In this document: positions 19,569-28,829 of the stretch, one piece after another
How the letters are laid out: each line of letters starts with the position of its first letter
Position numbering within the stretch: the first letter of the stretch is position 1
NCBI GenBank assembly: GCA_964058805.1
Contig: CAXKVV010001918.1
Span: 1 to 28,829, forward strand
Origin: Schoenoplectus triqueter
Taxonomy: Eukaryota > Streptophyta > Magnoliopsida > Poales > Cyperaceae
Direction: 5' to 3'
DNA length: 28,829 nt
The notes under the pieces: model-generated
Database searches by the model: none
Told to the model about the DNA's origin: nothing
What the model saw: only the letters and a program-made list of their open reading frames with translations
Made by a program: the position numbers and the translations under genes

Positions 19569-19761
19569 TCACTAACCAGGGACTGGGTGGGTCCGGCCCC
19601 TCTAATTTTTTAAAAACCTTCGAAAAATATATATAATTTTATAAAAAAAAAATATATGTATATTCAATTCCCTCTAATATTTTTTCTCAGTAATAAATAT
19701 GTGACTCTTTCAATCTCAGCCTCCGTCAATTTAAAATCATGACTTTGCCCTTGTCACTAAT
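19569..19761. mobile_element. Degraded hAT-like element with near-perfect 8-bp duplication
   Basis: The element proper is 19577-19753 (177 bp), starting CAGGGACTGGGTGGGTCC and ending GACTTTGCCCTTG. Flanks are TCACTAAC and TCACTAAT, differing by one C/T. The ends resemble the CAGGGGCGGA type seen at 13032. Confidence 0.65.
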
Positions 19762-19917
19762 GACGTGATGATACACTTACAAGTCGGCTTGGTAGAGTTT
19801 TTTTTATATAGATTATCAATCTGAGTTATTATACAAGTACTGCTTATTTGCAAGTTAGATCGTTTGTAATTTCATTTCTATTTAACTCGCACAAGAAAAA
19901 CTTGTAGCATAAAATAC

Positions 19918-20068
19918 CTCCATAAATTTTTGGGCCGGAAAACATCGGCATTGTACTTTGGGCTGGAACATATCATGGCCACCGCCACAAATTGTTATAG
20001 ATGAAGCATTGTTCTCAGGCTTTGTGCTTCTCCACTCTCCAGTGCTGTTCATGACTTCCCCCAAAGTA
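19918..20068 (-). other. Exon-like segment of an unrecognised gene
   Basis: On the minus strand, CCCAAACAG precedes a 151-nt stretch with a frame open through 50 codons, and GTATTTTATG follows. It starts TLGEVMNSTGEWRSTKPENN and ends CRCFPAQKFME. Composition is protein-like, but the family is not recognised. It is probably a gene fragment beside the hAT insertion at 20115. Confidence 0.35.
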
Positions 20069-20114
20069 CTGTTTGGGAAGACCGAAGACCCCCTTTTTTG
20101 TGACCCAAATAATA

Positions 20115-20452
20115 ATTTCAGCTAGGGCTGTCAAACGACCGAAACGGTGACGAAACAGTATCGTTTCGTTAACCGTTTCGTTTAATAAATGAAACAGAAA
20201 ATCGTTTCGTTAACCGTTTCGTTTATCACGAAACGAAACGAAACGAAACGCGGTCGAAACAGAATTTTACACTGAAATACTCTTAACGAAATGAAAAATA
20301 CTGTTTCGTTAACCGTTTCGGCCGTTTCGCAAAATAGAAAACAGTTTAGTTTAATAAAACGAAACAGAAATTCATTTCGTTAACCGTTTCGTTACCACGA
20401 AACGAAACGAAACGCGGTCGAAACGGAATTCGTTGACAGCCCTAATTTCAGC
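20115..20452. mobile_element. hAT-like element 3 with 8-bp duplication and CGTTTCG repeats
   Basis: The element proper is 20123-20444 (322 bp). Termini TAGGGCTGTCAAACGA and TCGTTGACAGCCCTA are inverted copies. ATTTCAGC is perfectly duplicated (20115-20122 and 20445-20452). The interior is filled with repeated AACCGTTTCGTT and ACGAAACGAAACG motifs on both strands, so it can form extensive secondary structure. There is no coding capacity. Confidence 0.92.
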
Positions 20453-20756
20453 GCATTCTGGTTTGCTTATATTTAGTATAAATTAATTAATTTGCATATG
20501 CATCTTGCACTTGTTATATCTTCAAAGCAAGGTAGTTATATTTTATTCTAACAGTAATTTGCACTAGGGCTTCAATGAAATACTGGAAGAAATTAAAAAA
20601 TTATTTAGACCTGGCTTCTTGATGTTAAATTGTCCCTCTTTTAGACTGAAAGTATGTTGCTTGTTCAAGGAAATTTATTTTTGTGCTCCTTAAATATTTA
20701 GTGTTGTGATGTAATTATCGTTGAGCAATCAATATCTCTGTCTTTTTTTTGTTGTA
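20453..20756. other. Intergenic DNA, no gene seen
   Basis: AT-rich; nothing recognised. Confidence 0.5.
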
Positions 20757-20836
20757 GAATGAGAAGACAAACAAACAACAACAAAGCCTTTAATCCCAAA
20801 TAAATTGGGATAGACTAGAATGAATGAGAAGACAAA
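20757..20836 (-). mobile_element. 50-bp truncated RTE/SINE tail with 15-bp target duplication
   Basis: GAATGAGAAGACAAA occurs at 20757-20771 and 20822-20836. Between them lie 50 bases that on the minus strand read ...GGGATTAAAGGCTTTGTTGT then TG repeats. The AAGGCTTTGTTGTTG tail is the common 3' end of plant RTE LINEs and the SINEs that borrow it. A long direct duplication and strong 5' truncation fit target-primed insertion. Confidence 0.75.
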
Positions 20837-22044
20837 ATACCAACATAATTATATGGAGACAATTAAGAAGTTAGAGACTTTAACACCTATTGATCATTGA
20901 ATGCCCTTAAGTTGTTTGATAAAATGACCAAACCAAAATTTCTCTTATATTTTGTGCCATAATGGGTTTGATATGATTTGTACAACAGCAAAAAATGATC
21001 TTGAGTACTGAATTTATACAAGTGATATTTAAATAGAGTTATGTTATGATGCATTATGTTGCAGAGTAAGGGAAGTGCATCGGACTCAAATTTCTAATTT
21101 TACACTAGATATTAGTAATCCGTTTTAAAAGAATTCATGTTAAATTGACAGATATCGGATGCAAGTCGACAATGGGCCACCAGTATACTATAGAATTCAT
21201 TGGTGCTTCATATTTTTTTGTTCTCAAACATGAATGTTACTCTGTTTTGTATTTGTTTTTTCTAAAATACCCAATTCTGACATCCTCATCATCTCTTTTG
21301 ATTTTCATCCAACTTCAATTTATTACGACATAATTAACATCAATTAGGCCTTGGACTACCACATTTACCATTCCATCTCAGCATATGTAATGCTTGCTTT
21401 GGTTTGGACAGGCTTCTATAAATTAGGGCACGAGACTAATTTCAAACAAATACCGGGGCCTAAAATATTCCGCCCACATTTTTGTGTTTCAGCAAGTCGA
21501 AGCTAGCTCCTACCTATACTATACATATATAATTGCCAGCTAAATTTTATTTTACTTGCATCGTTTGACGTTTTTGATTAAGATTCTTAGCTAGGCCATT
21601 AATTAGCAGATCGCCAAGTCTCTAACCATATATATAAATTCTGGTTATTAATTATAATTAATATGATGGAGAGGTCAAAATAAGATTAGTAATTAGTGAT
21701 AGACAGATCAATATGCATTATGCAATATTAAGGATGTGTATTTTTGGTCAACATGTGGGCTGGATTGTAAATTTCCAGCAGGGTTTAGTACTTTCTGGGT
21801 TCCTTATTGATACCAAAATTTAAGGTTGTCTGGTACAGCAGTAATTGTTCGGTAGATATTTCCACTTTCTAGGGGTAGTTGGGTAGTGAGGTACCAGTTA
21901 TCAGTATAACTGGTATGCTTCTTTTTTCTTTTTTTTGAGAGAGAGATAACTGGTATGCTCAAACAAATGAACGTTAAACTGACAACCAACTAGCTCTGCC
22001 AGAAATAAATTGTTTCCCTTGTTTAACATAATCTCCTCTTTCAG
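20837..22044. other. Intergenic DNA, no gene seen
   Basis: AT-rich with short frames only. AACTGGTATGC is present twice near 21908 and 21949, around a GA-rich stretch. Confidence 0.45.
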
Positions 22045-22128
22045 GATTGTGCCTTCACAAAATCTGCAGAGAAAATTACGTCTCCAGTGACTGTGAAATG
22101 GAGACTGTTGAGGAAACAGTATGAATAG
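22045..22128 (+). other. Possible terminal exon of an unknown gene
   Basis: CTCTTTCAG precedes 27 codons (DCAFTKSAEKITSPVTVKWR, then LLRKQYE) and a TAG. The following 100 bases look transcribed (GC higher than the surroundings). No upstream exon was found; it may be a fragment. Confidence 0.25.
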
Positions 22129-23849
22129 CTCTAGGTCTGGATCTGAGACTGGGAAGGGGCTTGTCAGATCGAAAATTTGGAGATCAATATAGGATTCGGT
22201 TGAACAGAATCTGGGAACTTGAATTTGACTTCTCTGTTAACCTTTCTCAGTTCATTAGACTCATCAATGCAGTTCAAAAAATATTGTTCAAATTTTTAAC
22301 CTAATAACCTACTTAGCCACTAGCATGCTAGCGAGCAACTGGTTTGCTAGATTAGGCCTAGCTTGGTAGTTAGTATAGGAAGGTATTTTTCATGAAAACA
22401 AGTTATTGTCATTGTTTTATTTATTTGAAGAAATTTATTGTTCTTTTTTTAAGAAAAGTTTTTCTTTTTAATATAGAAGCTTTTTCCATCTCACATTTGT
22501 TCACTTTCAAATGTTTTCTTTGTAAGACTTGAACTTGTATTTTTTTCATATAAATTCGAGATTTATCACCATATGTGCTGTGACTGCCGTTAAAAAAAAT
22601 ACTATTATTGTTAGGAAAACACACTTGAGTGTGGCTTTAGTTCTCGTGACTGGTGAATGATGATACTTCCCACGAGGCCTAATTAATATATATTAAATTT
22701 GGCTGACTTGAATTTTGGCATCTTTTGAGATATATACAGTACTACGTATTGACTATTGACTAAAGATATTATCAAAAAAGTGTCATATTATATAAAATAA
22801 CTTGGGTGTTGATCATATACTTGATAGAATGCATTATTGGAGCATCAAATTGTTGTGCACGTTGCAATGATCTTCATCCTAGAAGATTTATTAAATAAAT
22901 GAATTCCTTATTCCAATCACATTCTTCTGATATCTATCAGCACGCACTTCCTCAGCACTCGGATGCACGCTGGTCACCTGTGGAAAAAAAATACTAAATT
23001 ATTCTTGTTCGTTCTAAATTAAATGCAACTCTTTGAGATCATCAATTGATGCCTGCACGTTCAACTCTTATTTTCTAAGAAAAGGTTGTGAGGTTCAATT
23101 GCAAAATTAATGCTTTCTGAGATTCAATTTCTGTAACTCTTATTTTATAGTCATATAGTGCCCTCTTTCAGTCTTTTTGGACAAAAATCAAGGAGTTAAA
23201 ACATAGAATTAAATTTACTGACGTTTCGAGATTAAGTTGAATTATAAGCTAGCATTAATGCATGAAGCAACCTCTGCATCAATCTACTGCTCGAATCTTT
23301 TAGAGAGAGACGCATATACGCAACTAGCTAGTGTGATGCATCATAGCATAATAGCAATAGCAGCTGGTAACAGGGGAGAAGCTACAAGCTAGCTAGTACA
23401 ATTGTCTTACTTAGGTTCTATTAGATTTATGTGACCGTGATCTTTATTTGTCTTTTTCTCAGTTATTCTCCGTTCCCAGTATGGGTTGGCCTTAATTTTC
23501 TGCCTTTTTTGAAAAATTATGTATACAATCCCATAAATTCAACAAAATAAAACACGTTATATATGATCTGTCTTAAATTCTAACCACTTTCTCTTATCCT
23601 TCTGCATTATCAATTCTTGAGGGAAATATATGCACGGTAATGTTTACAGATTATCAGTATGGCATGCATGCAATAACCAACCAGGCAACCACCAAGCAAA
23701 TTAAAAGTTCAAAAAGAAAAAAAAAAATTGGTCCAAATCAAACAGACATGCTATGCTACATGCTACAGCCTGACTCATGTACGCTCTTTTTCTAGAACCT
23801 CAAGTACCATACGTACCAGTATCACTGTATCACGCATAGCACGGTGAAT
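22129..23849. other. Intergenic DNA, no gene seen
   Basis: Several palindromic short words (GCTAGCTAG, CATGCATGC) occur, but no organised repeat and no supported exon. Confidence 0.45.
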
Positions 23850-24260
23850 TTACACTGGTAACCCCGGTCTCATCAGTACTGGATCGGTCTCCATGATCAG
23901 ACCCAACCTAAACCTTTTCCCTGCCATGTTTCGTCGTACTCTGTGCTCAGCTTTCCCCCATTTGACGCTGCTGCCCTTCCTCTGCGCTGCCACTGAACGG
24001 GACAAGTCGGGCAATTTGAAGGCTGGACCAGGGGCAAAACTGTAAAGGAAACTGGAAAAGAAAAGCACTTTAAGGTTTCCACTTTCCACTTTTCGTCTTT
24101 TTTTTTTATGAAACACTTTTCGTCTTTTCCAATCCACTCCCTTTTAACCGTCGTTTCAACTAACTTCCTGCAACCGTAGCCCGTAGGGGTCCGGTCTTTC
24201 GACAAGGGACCACCTCCTTCTCTGGGCCCACTGTCCTCCCCCTCTGGCAACTCCAATCCT
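23850..24260 (-). other. GC-richer block with open frames, no family recognised
   Basis: On the minus strand two overlapping frames of 95 and 119 codons are open here. The residues are mostly K/R/G/E with no motif. The block has higher GC than its surroundings and could be an old gene edge or promoter. I would not call a gene. Confidence 0.2.
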
Positions 24261-24448
24261 CTCCATTGCCCCTAAACGAGAACAGAGATAATTATTTATA
24301 TTTCTAAATGAAGTTTAAACGAGAAAAGCAGCAATATTATAGATATTAAACATATAATTCTACATATCAACCAGTTGTCATATCTTTAGAAAATGACGAG
24401 ATTTGGTATGCGTTATAGAGTACATCGACTCCAAGTTTCAACGACACA

Positions 24449-24634
24449 AATCTAAGGGGAACCAGATCAGCTGTTGCGTGACACCGTGCGGCGCAGCACG
24501 TGGTCCATTCGATCATTTTGAGATTCGTGCTAACTCGAATCTGAATATACTAACTCGAATCTCAAAGTGATCGAACGGACCACGTGTTGCACCGCACGGT
24601 GCCACGCGACAGTGGATCCGGGTCCAATCTAAGG
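24449..24634. mobile_element. Mutator-like MITE, 168 bp, with 9-bp target duplication
   Basis: The element proper is 24458-24625. AATCTAAGG flanks both sides (24449-24457 and 24626-24634). The arms start GGAACCAGATCAG / GGACCCGGATCCA and continue as near-perfect inverted copies through CACCGTGCGG and CACGTGGTCC to GAGATTCG near the centre. Almost the whole element is a hairpin. Each arm carries a CACGTG G-box. A 9-bp duplication points to Mutator-like transposition. Confidence 0.9.
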
Positions 24635-25900
24635 ATACACGACGCATCATCAATCTACATTCTGATTCTATTCTATGAAAATTGATTGTTAGTCCTTATA
24701 TAACGTCTTTCTTATTTTCACCCGTATATAACATCAATTAGATGAGATGAGCCAAAAACAATAATAATTTTTTTTTTCAAGTAGGAGGTGAAAAACTTAC
24801 TATTAAATTTTCATTAATAAAATCAAAGAAGAGTACATACTGAGAAGAGAAACAGATACAAAATTGATTTATGGTAGTTGGATTGTAGAATATTACAAAA
24901 TTTGAATGAAAGGGATTTAATAAAAATAAGAGGATATGTTTATTTTTAATAAATAAAAAGTTGAATGAAGGGGTATTCGAGACTATATATATGTAGCGGT
25001 GTCAATGCTAAGGCATCCATAAAGGCCTTAATGATATATTGGGCGGATCCGAGATAGTTTGTTTTGTAAGATGACAAGAGAGAAAGACACAATTTATTCG
25101 ATCCATATATTCTATTTTAAAAAATGGGTACGACCATACGTAAATTTTTTTATTAATTTATTTGATATTAACATAATGTAATTTTTTTTCGTTAAGTAAA
25201 TAGATAAAATAAGGATAAAGATGATTTCGTACTCAGAAGTCAATTAATACAAAAAATAATTTATATTATTATCTCTTGTAATATTTTTTTCTTATATTAA
25301 TTGTCTCGAATTTTGTGAGTTAATTATTTTAAATTTTAAATTATGAATTATAATGATATCTTCTTCAAATTTCTTCATCTGATAAATTATATGTATGAAT
25401 AATATTTAGTATATTATTTCTTAAAATGATAGGATCATAAGGCGGTATAAAATTTTATTTTAGACAAAATATTATTTTTTCTTTTAATATGTTTTGTTTC
25501 TAGTTAAAAAGTTTGACAAAAGACGTTTGTATATTTTTAATTTATTTATTTTAAAATGGCTCAAGTTAAAATTGATTGCATAGTTATATTTTGATTCATA
25601 CTAGTAAAATAGAGATGTATATCTATATGAAAGGAATGAGTTCTAACTTTTTTTATAAATAATGATAAAACTATTTAGTTTATTTTAACAAGTAAGGATA
25701 AAATATGGATAAGTCTAATTTTAATAGATAAAAGTGGAATATGAATAAGTGTAATTTCAAATGTGTATGATAATAAAAATATCTTCATCCGATCTACATC
25801 ATACCCATTGACACTCCTAGTTATATGCTTAGTGAAGTCAAAGGGTAATTTACTAATTTGAAAAAAATAGGGGTGACTGGTGAGTGAGACATGGTACAAA
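24635..25900. other. AT-rich intergenic DNA, no gene seen
   Basis: No repeat structure or exon that I can support. Frames are short and low in complexity. Confidence 0.5.
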
Positions 25901-26470
25901 TATCGGGGAACATATTGTTAAAATTGTTGAGGCAGCACATCACCTTACATCGCAAATCTAACCTGGAACTGGTACAACCTTTTTGGTACTGATATAGTAT
26001 GTTGACTTCTTATTGTGAACTACTGGTACAACCCTGCGAACCACTACACAAGTTGTTAAACCGTGAATTTTTAAGTTAAGCACTAGTAATAATTACTCGA
26101 GATAATGATCAAAATTTAATTAATAATAAATAAATAAATTATTCAGATCAACAAATTGAGGGGACATAATTATATATATGAATTAATAAATAGATAAACA
26201 AATCGTATAATAAAATTTGAAATATTAAATTATTTTGCTATTTACCGCTGACCTACGTAATTACGCTAATACAAACCCAAATTTAAATTAAATGTTAAAT
26301 TTAAAAATAAACAACGAATCAATCAAATTCGAAATCTAATTAAAATGCCTTAAGACGATTCGTAAATATCATAACCCCGTTATATAAATGTATGTATATA
26401 GATTAATAATAACAATAAATAAAAAATAATATAATAAAAAAAATAATAATTTCTTACAATATAACTGGCC
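25901..26470. other. AT-rich DNA with ACTGGTAC motifs
   Basis: GGAACTGGTACAACC (about 25966) and CTACTGGTACAACCC (about 26022) recur, then a long AT-rich tract. No gene. It could be the start of an LTR, but no second copy is present in the window. Confidence 0.3.
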
Positions 26471-26517
26471 ACACGCTGGACCGCGAAGTTTTCCGCCACA
26501 GACAATCCTAAAAATAT

Positions 26518-26900
26518 CTTCTCTCTCTCGACCTCTCTCTTCATTAATTCTCTCAATTAATACCCTCTAAATTAATACCCGATTCTCTCTCCTCTCTCCC
26601 ATTTTTTTTCCTGCCGTCTGCCCTCTCTCTCTCCTTTACCCGTCGAATCGGTCCCCTCTCATTATGACTCTCTCTTTCTCTCTCTCGTTGGAGTGCATTT
26701 AATGGGCGACAGCCCTGCCCCTTTCCTGACCCCGCTCCCCTCTCTTGTTCTCTCCGTCGGCTCTCTCTTGTTCTCTCTGGCTCTCGTATTTTGTTTCACC
26801 TGTGAGGAACTTTCTCTTTCCTCTCCGCGATCTCACTAAATCCTTCGCTCCCCCCTTCTCGTCCGGTCTTATCGCCCCCCTCTGACAGCCCCCTTCCCCG
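26518..26900 (+). repeat. CT-rich tract
   Basis: About 380 bases dominated by CTCTCT on the + strand. Such tracts are typical of plant core promoters and 5'UTRs, and also of some LTRs. Confidence 0.7.
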
Positions 26901-26983
26901 ACCCTAGCTGTCCATCAACTCTGTTGTCCCCTCTTTTGACCATCGCTTACTTCCCGGTCACCTACCTGCCCTAGGTGAGCACC

Positions 26984-26990
26984 TATATAC
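26984..26990 (+). promoter_or_regulatory. TATA box candidate
   Basis: CTATATAC lies after the CT-rich tract. About 30 bases downstream begins a leader-like CT-rich sequence (27025-27060). It may drive a gene whose coding region is outside the window or an LTR transcript. Confidence 0.35.
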
Positions 26991-27409
26991 TGCCCCTACT
27001 CCCTTTAAAATCCCAAACCTCCCGCCCTCCCTCTCTCTCCGTTTGGGTTTCTGGTTGTCTGTTGCCTCATGTGTTGAGCTTAGCTTCAAAAGAAATTAAC
27101 TGATAAGAACAGATTTGCATATTTGAGTTGTGATTTGATTTTCTGTGTAAGGAGAGGGTTGGCCAGAGTTTCTGAGGAGGTACTCCCCCTTTTTGCTGCC
27201 CCTGTGCCCTGTTCACCCCTTGTTACCTGTCTCTCTCTGATTTTCGTACTGGTAAACCCTTAGCCCTAACCTCTTATTCTTTACTTGGTTGGCTCTGTGC
27301 ATGTTGCTTGATTTCTTCCGTGATGTTGGGATTCTTACCAGTGTTTACACTGGCTCACTGTACTACCCTTTTCTGTAAGCTTGCTGGTTTAACTGGGTCT
27401 GTCTTTAGT

Positions 27410-27726
27410 CTTGGTACACTGGTACCAAATGGTACCAGTGAAGTGAGGCTCTCCCTCTCTTTTACTATCTGTGGTTCCTGGTATTTATTTATGATGCTAC
27501 ACTAGTCCCTGCCCTTATTTGCCCCTGTGAATGTGATTGTGCTGGCTTGCTGTTCTGTTAAATCTTTTTTTTTTATTGCCATGGGGATGGTTGTCTCTGA
27601 ATACTGAATTGATATGTTGCCTTTGAAATTACTGTGTTGGGTTCTGTGTGTACTTATGGGTTGAAATTATTGGGGTAAACCTTGGTACACTGGTACCAGT
27701 TGGTACCAGTGAGGTGAGGTTGCCCC
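27410..27726. repeat. Two copies of a GGTACC-palindrome block
   Basis: CTTGGTACACTGGTACCA, two or three variable bases, then TGGTACCAGTGA and GTGAGG occur at 27410-27450 and 27681-27720, 271 bp apart. Each block is itself palindromic around the variable bases. A looser copy lies at 27768-27795. Confidence 0.75.
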
Positions 27727-27799
27727 TCACTTATCTCGGTTGAAATTGGTTGTTGGAATTTTGAGCTGGTACCAGCACTGGTACTGGTTACTGGTTTGT

Positions 27800-28829
27800 T
27801 GCTTGTAGTTTTGGTTTGATTGATGTTATCTGTTGTTGTGTCTCACTTGTCGAACTGTTATTGTATGCTGACTTGAGTTGTTGCCTAGTGATTCTGATAT
27901 GTAAGTGAGATTGGTGATGTGGCCAAATTGGAAATAGGGTTTTGTTGGGCCTGAAGTAAATATTGAGGAGATTAGAATAGCCCCAAAACTTAACAACATG
28001 GATTCAAGAAAAGATCAATTTTATTTGGGCCAATAAATCAACTTAATCAAACTAATTGATACTTAGGGTTAGCAAATTAAGGCCCATAACTAAAATCTTC
28101 AAGATTTTAAAAGTGAATAATTAAAATTTGAATAATTAATTGGAGGCCGCCCCGAAAGGTCGGCGGTATCCATGGACTAAAACGTAAACTTGAATAATCG
28201 GGAAATGATTAAATTCCCTGACTGCCCCCGTTTCGGGTTGCCAGTGCACAGGCACAATTGGCTCGGTAGTCAGCGTATGATCCCGTTCATTAAAACACCA
28301 ACACATATTAATATAATAACTTTCTTTATTTTGTTTTTGTTTATTCATTTTTCTTTATTTTATTTTATTTATTTATTTTTAACCCTTTTTATTTTACTTT
28401 TAATTTTAAAATTATTTTTCTAACTTATAAAACCTAATAATCAATTTATCTATTATAAATAAGAACAATATTAATTATATAATATTATATATTAATCAAT
28501 TTCTCTATTTTTAACAAATTATTTATCCTAATTATAATCAAGTCAATTAAGGGATAACATTAAGTTAATTTATTTAATTTAAGTAAATTAAATTAGTTAC
28601 GTTACTCAAATAAATATAATCTCTAAATTATAAAAATAATACTAGTATAACTAAAATAAAACATAATCAAATAATAGATTATAAATAATTAAGAGTTATA
28701 AAATAATAACTTAAATTATAATAATAATTTAGATTTTTAAATTATATATATTAATCAATTTCTCTATTTTAAATTAATTGGTTTAGAAATTAAAATCCAT
28801 AAACTCGAAACTAAAATAAAGAATGAACG
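27800..28829. other. AT-rich DNA with one GC-richer insert, no gene seen
   Basis: A GC-richer patch at 28140-28300 (GGAGGCCGCCCCGAAAGGTC) stands out but has no recognisable frame. A 25-base direct repeat (ATATTAATCAATTTCTCTAT then TT) occurs near 28488 and 28747. Confidence 0.4.

Noticed and set aside
23850..24256. Two overlapping minus frames of 95 and 119 codons
   Set aside because: No recognisable motif, no splice context, and codon content looks incidental to a GC-richer stretch.
28136..28423. Opposing frames of 70 and 77 codons near the right end
   Set aside because: They overlap on opposite strands, one ends in a hydrophobic run encoded by T-rich DNA, and neither has a motif.
1..28829. 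tRNA, rRNA, CRISPR arrays or operons
   Set aside because: No cloverleaf with conserved T-loop, no rRNA core, and no regularly spaced identical repeats were seen; the sequence is eukaryotic.

Overview
This window is flowering-plant nuclear DNA. It is AT-rich, has spliced genes with GT/AG introns, very long microsatellites, and many small transposable elements of plant types (hAT-like, Mutator-like, Helitron, LINE, SINE). It contains one convincing intact gene, an HVA22/TB2/DP1-family membrane protein encoded by six exons on the + strand (15427-18238). I cannot name the species. LAYOUT: 1-2040 is an AT-rich repeat block with an unusual collection of palindromes (two copies of a CCCGAGTTT/AAACTCGGG palindrome, a foldback with 62-bp arms, and five GCGC-type small palindromes). 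2636-6557 is interpreted as a Helitron on the minus strand. It has a CTAG 3' end with a GC hairpin, a TC 5' end, and sits inside an (AT)n tract. It carries exons 3-5, with introns, of a PDCD5 (programmed cell death 5) gene plus another exon-like segment. 6558-9471 is an array of palindromic MITEs of at least three related families, separated by (TA)n and (GA)n microsatellites. About 10126 is a second Helitron-like 3' end. 11560-13500 is a LINE relic on the minus strand (the zinc-binding region downstream of reverse transcriptase) split by two small hAT-like elements, each with a perfect 8-bp target duplication. 13665-14076 is a Mutator-like MITE with a perfect 9-bp duplication; it joins the ends of one array family to the core of another. 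14086-15426 is the HVA22 upstream region. 15427-18238 is the HVA22-like gene. A possible 3'UTR intron follows it at 18269-18771. 19577-24625 holds two more hAT-like elements, short RTE/SINE-type tails, and a 168-bp Mutator-like MITE carrying G-box motifs. 24635-25900 is plain AT-rich DNA. 25900-28829 is a pyrimidine-rich block with a TATA-like site and recurrent GGTACC palindromes; it may be an LTR or the 5' end of an unseen gene. FUNCTION: only the HVA22-like gene looks functional. The rest is a record of repeated insertion, with several insertions datable relative to each other by nesting. Splice sites, exon joins and element borders were read by eye from the sequence; no alignment or database search was run.
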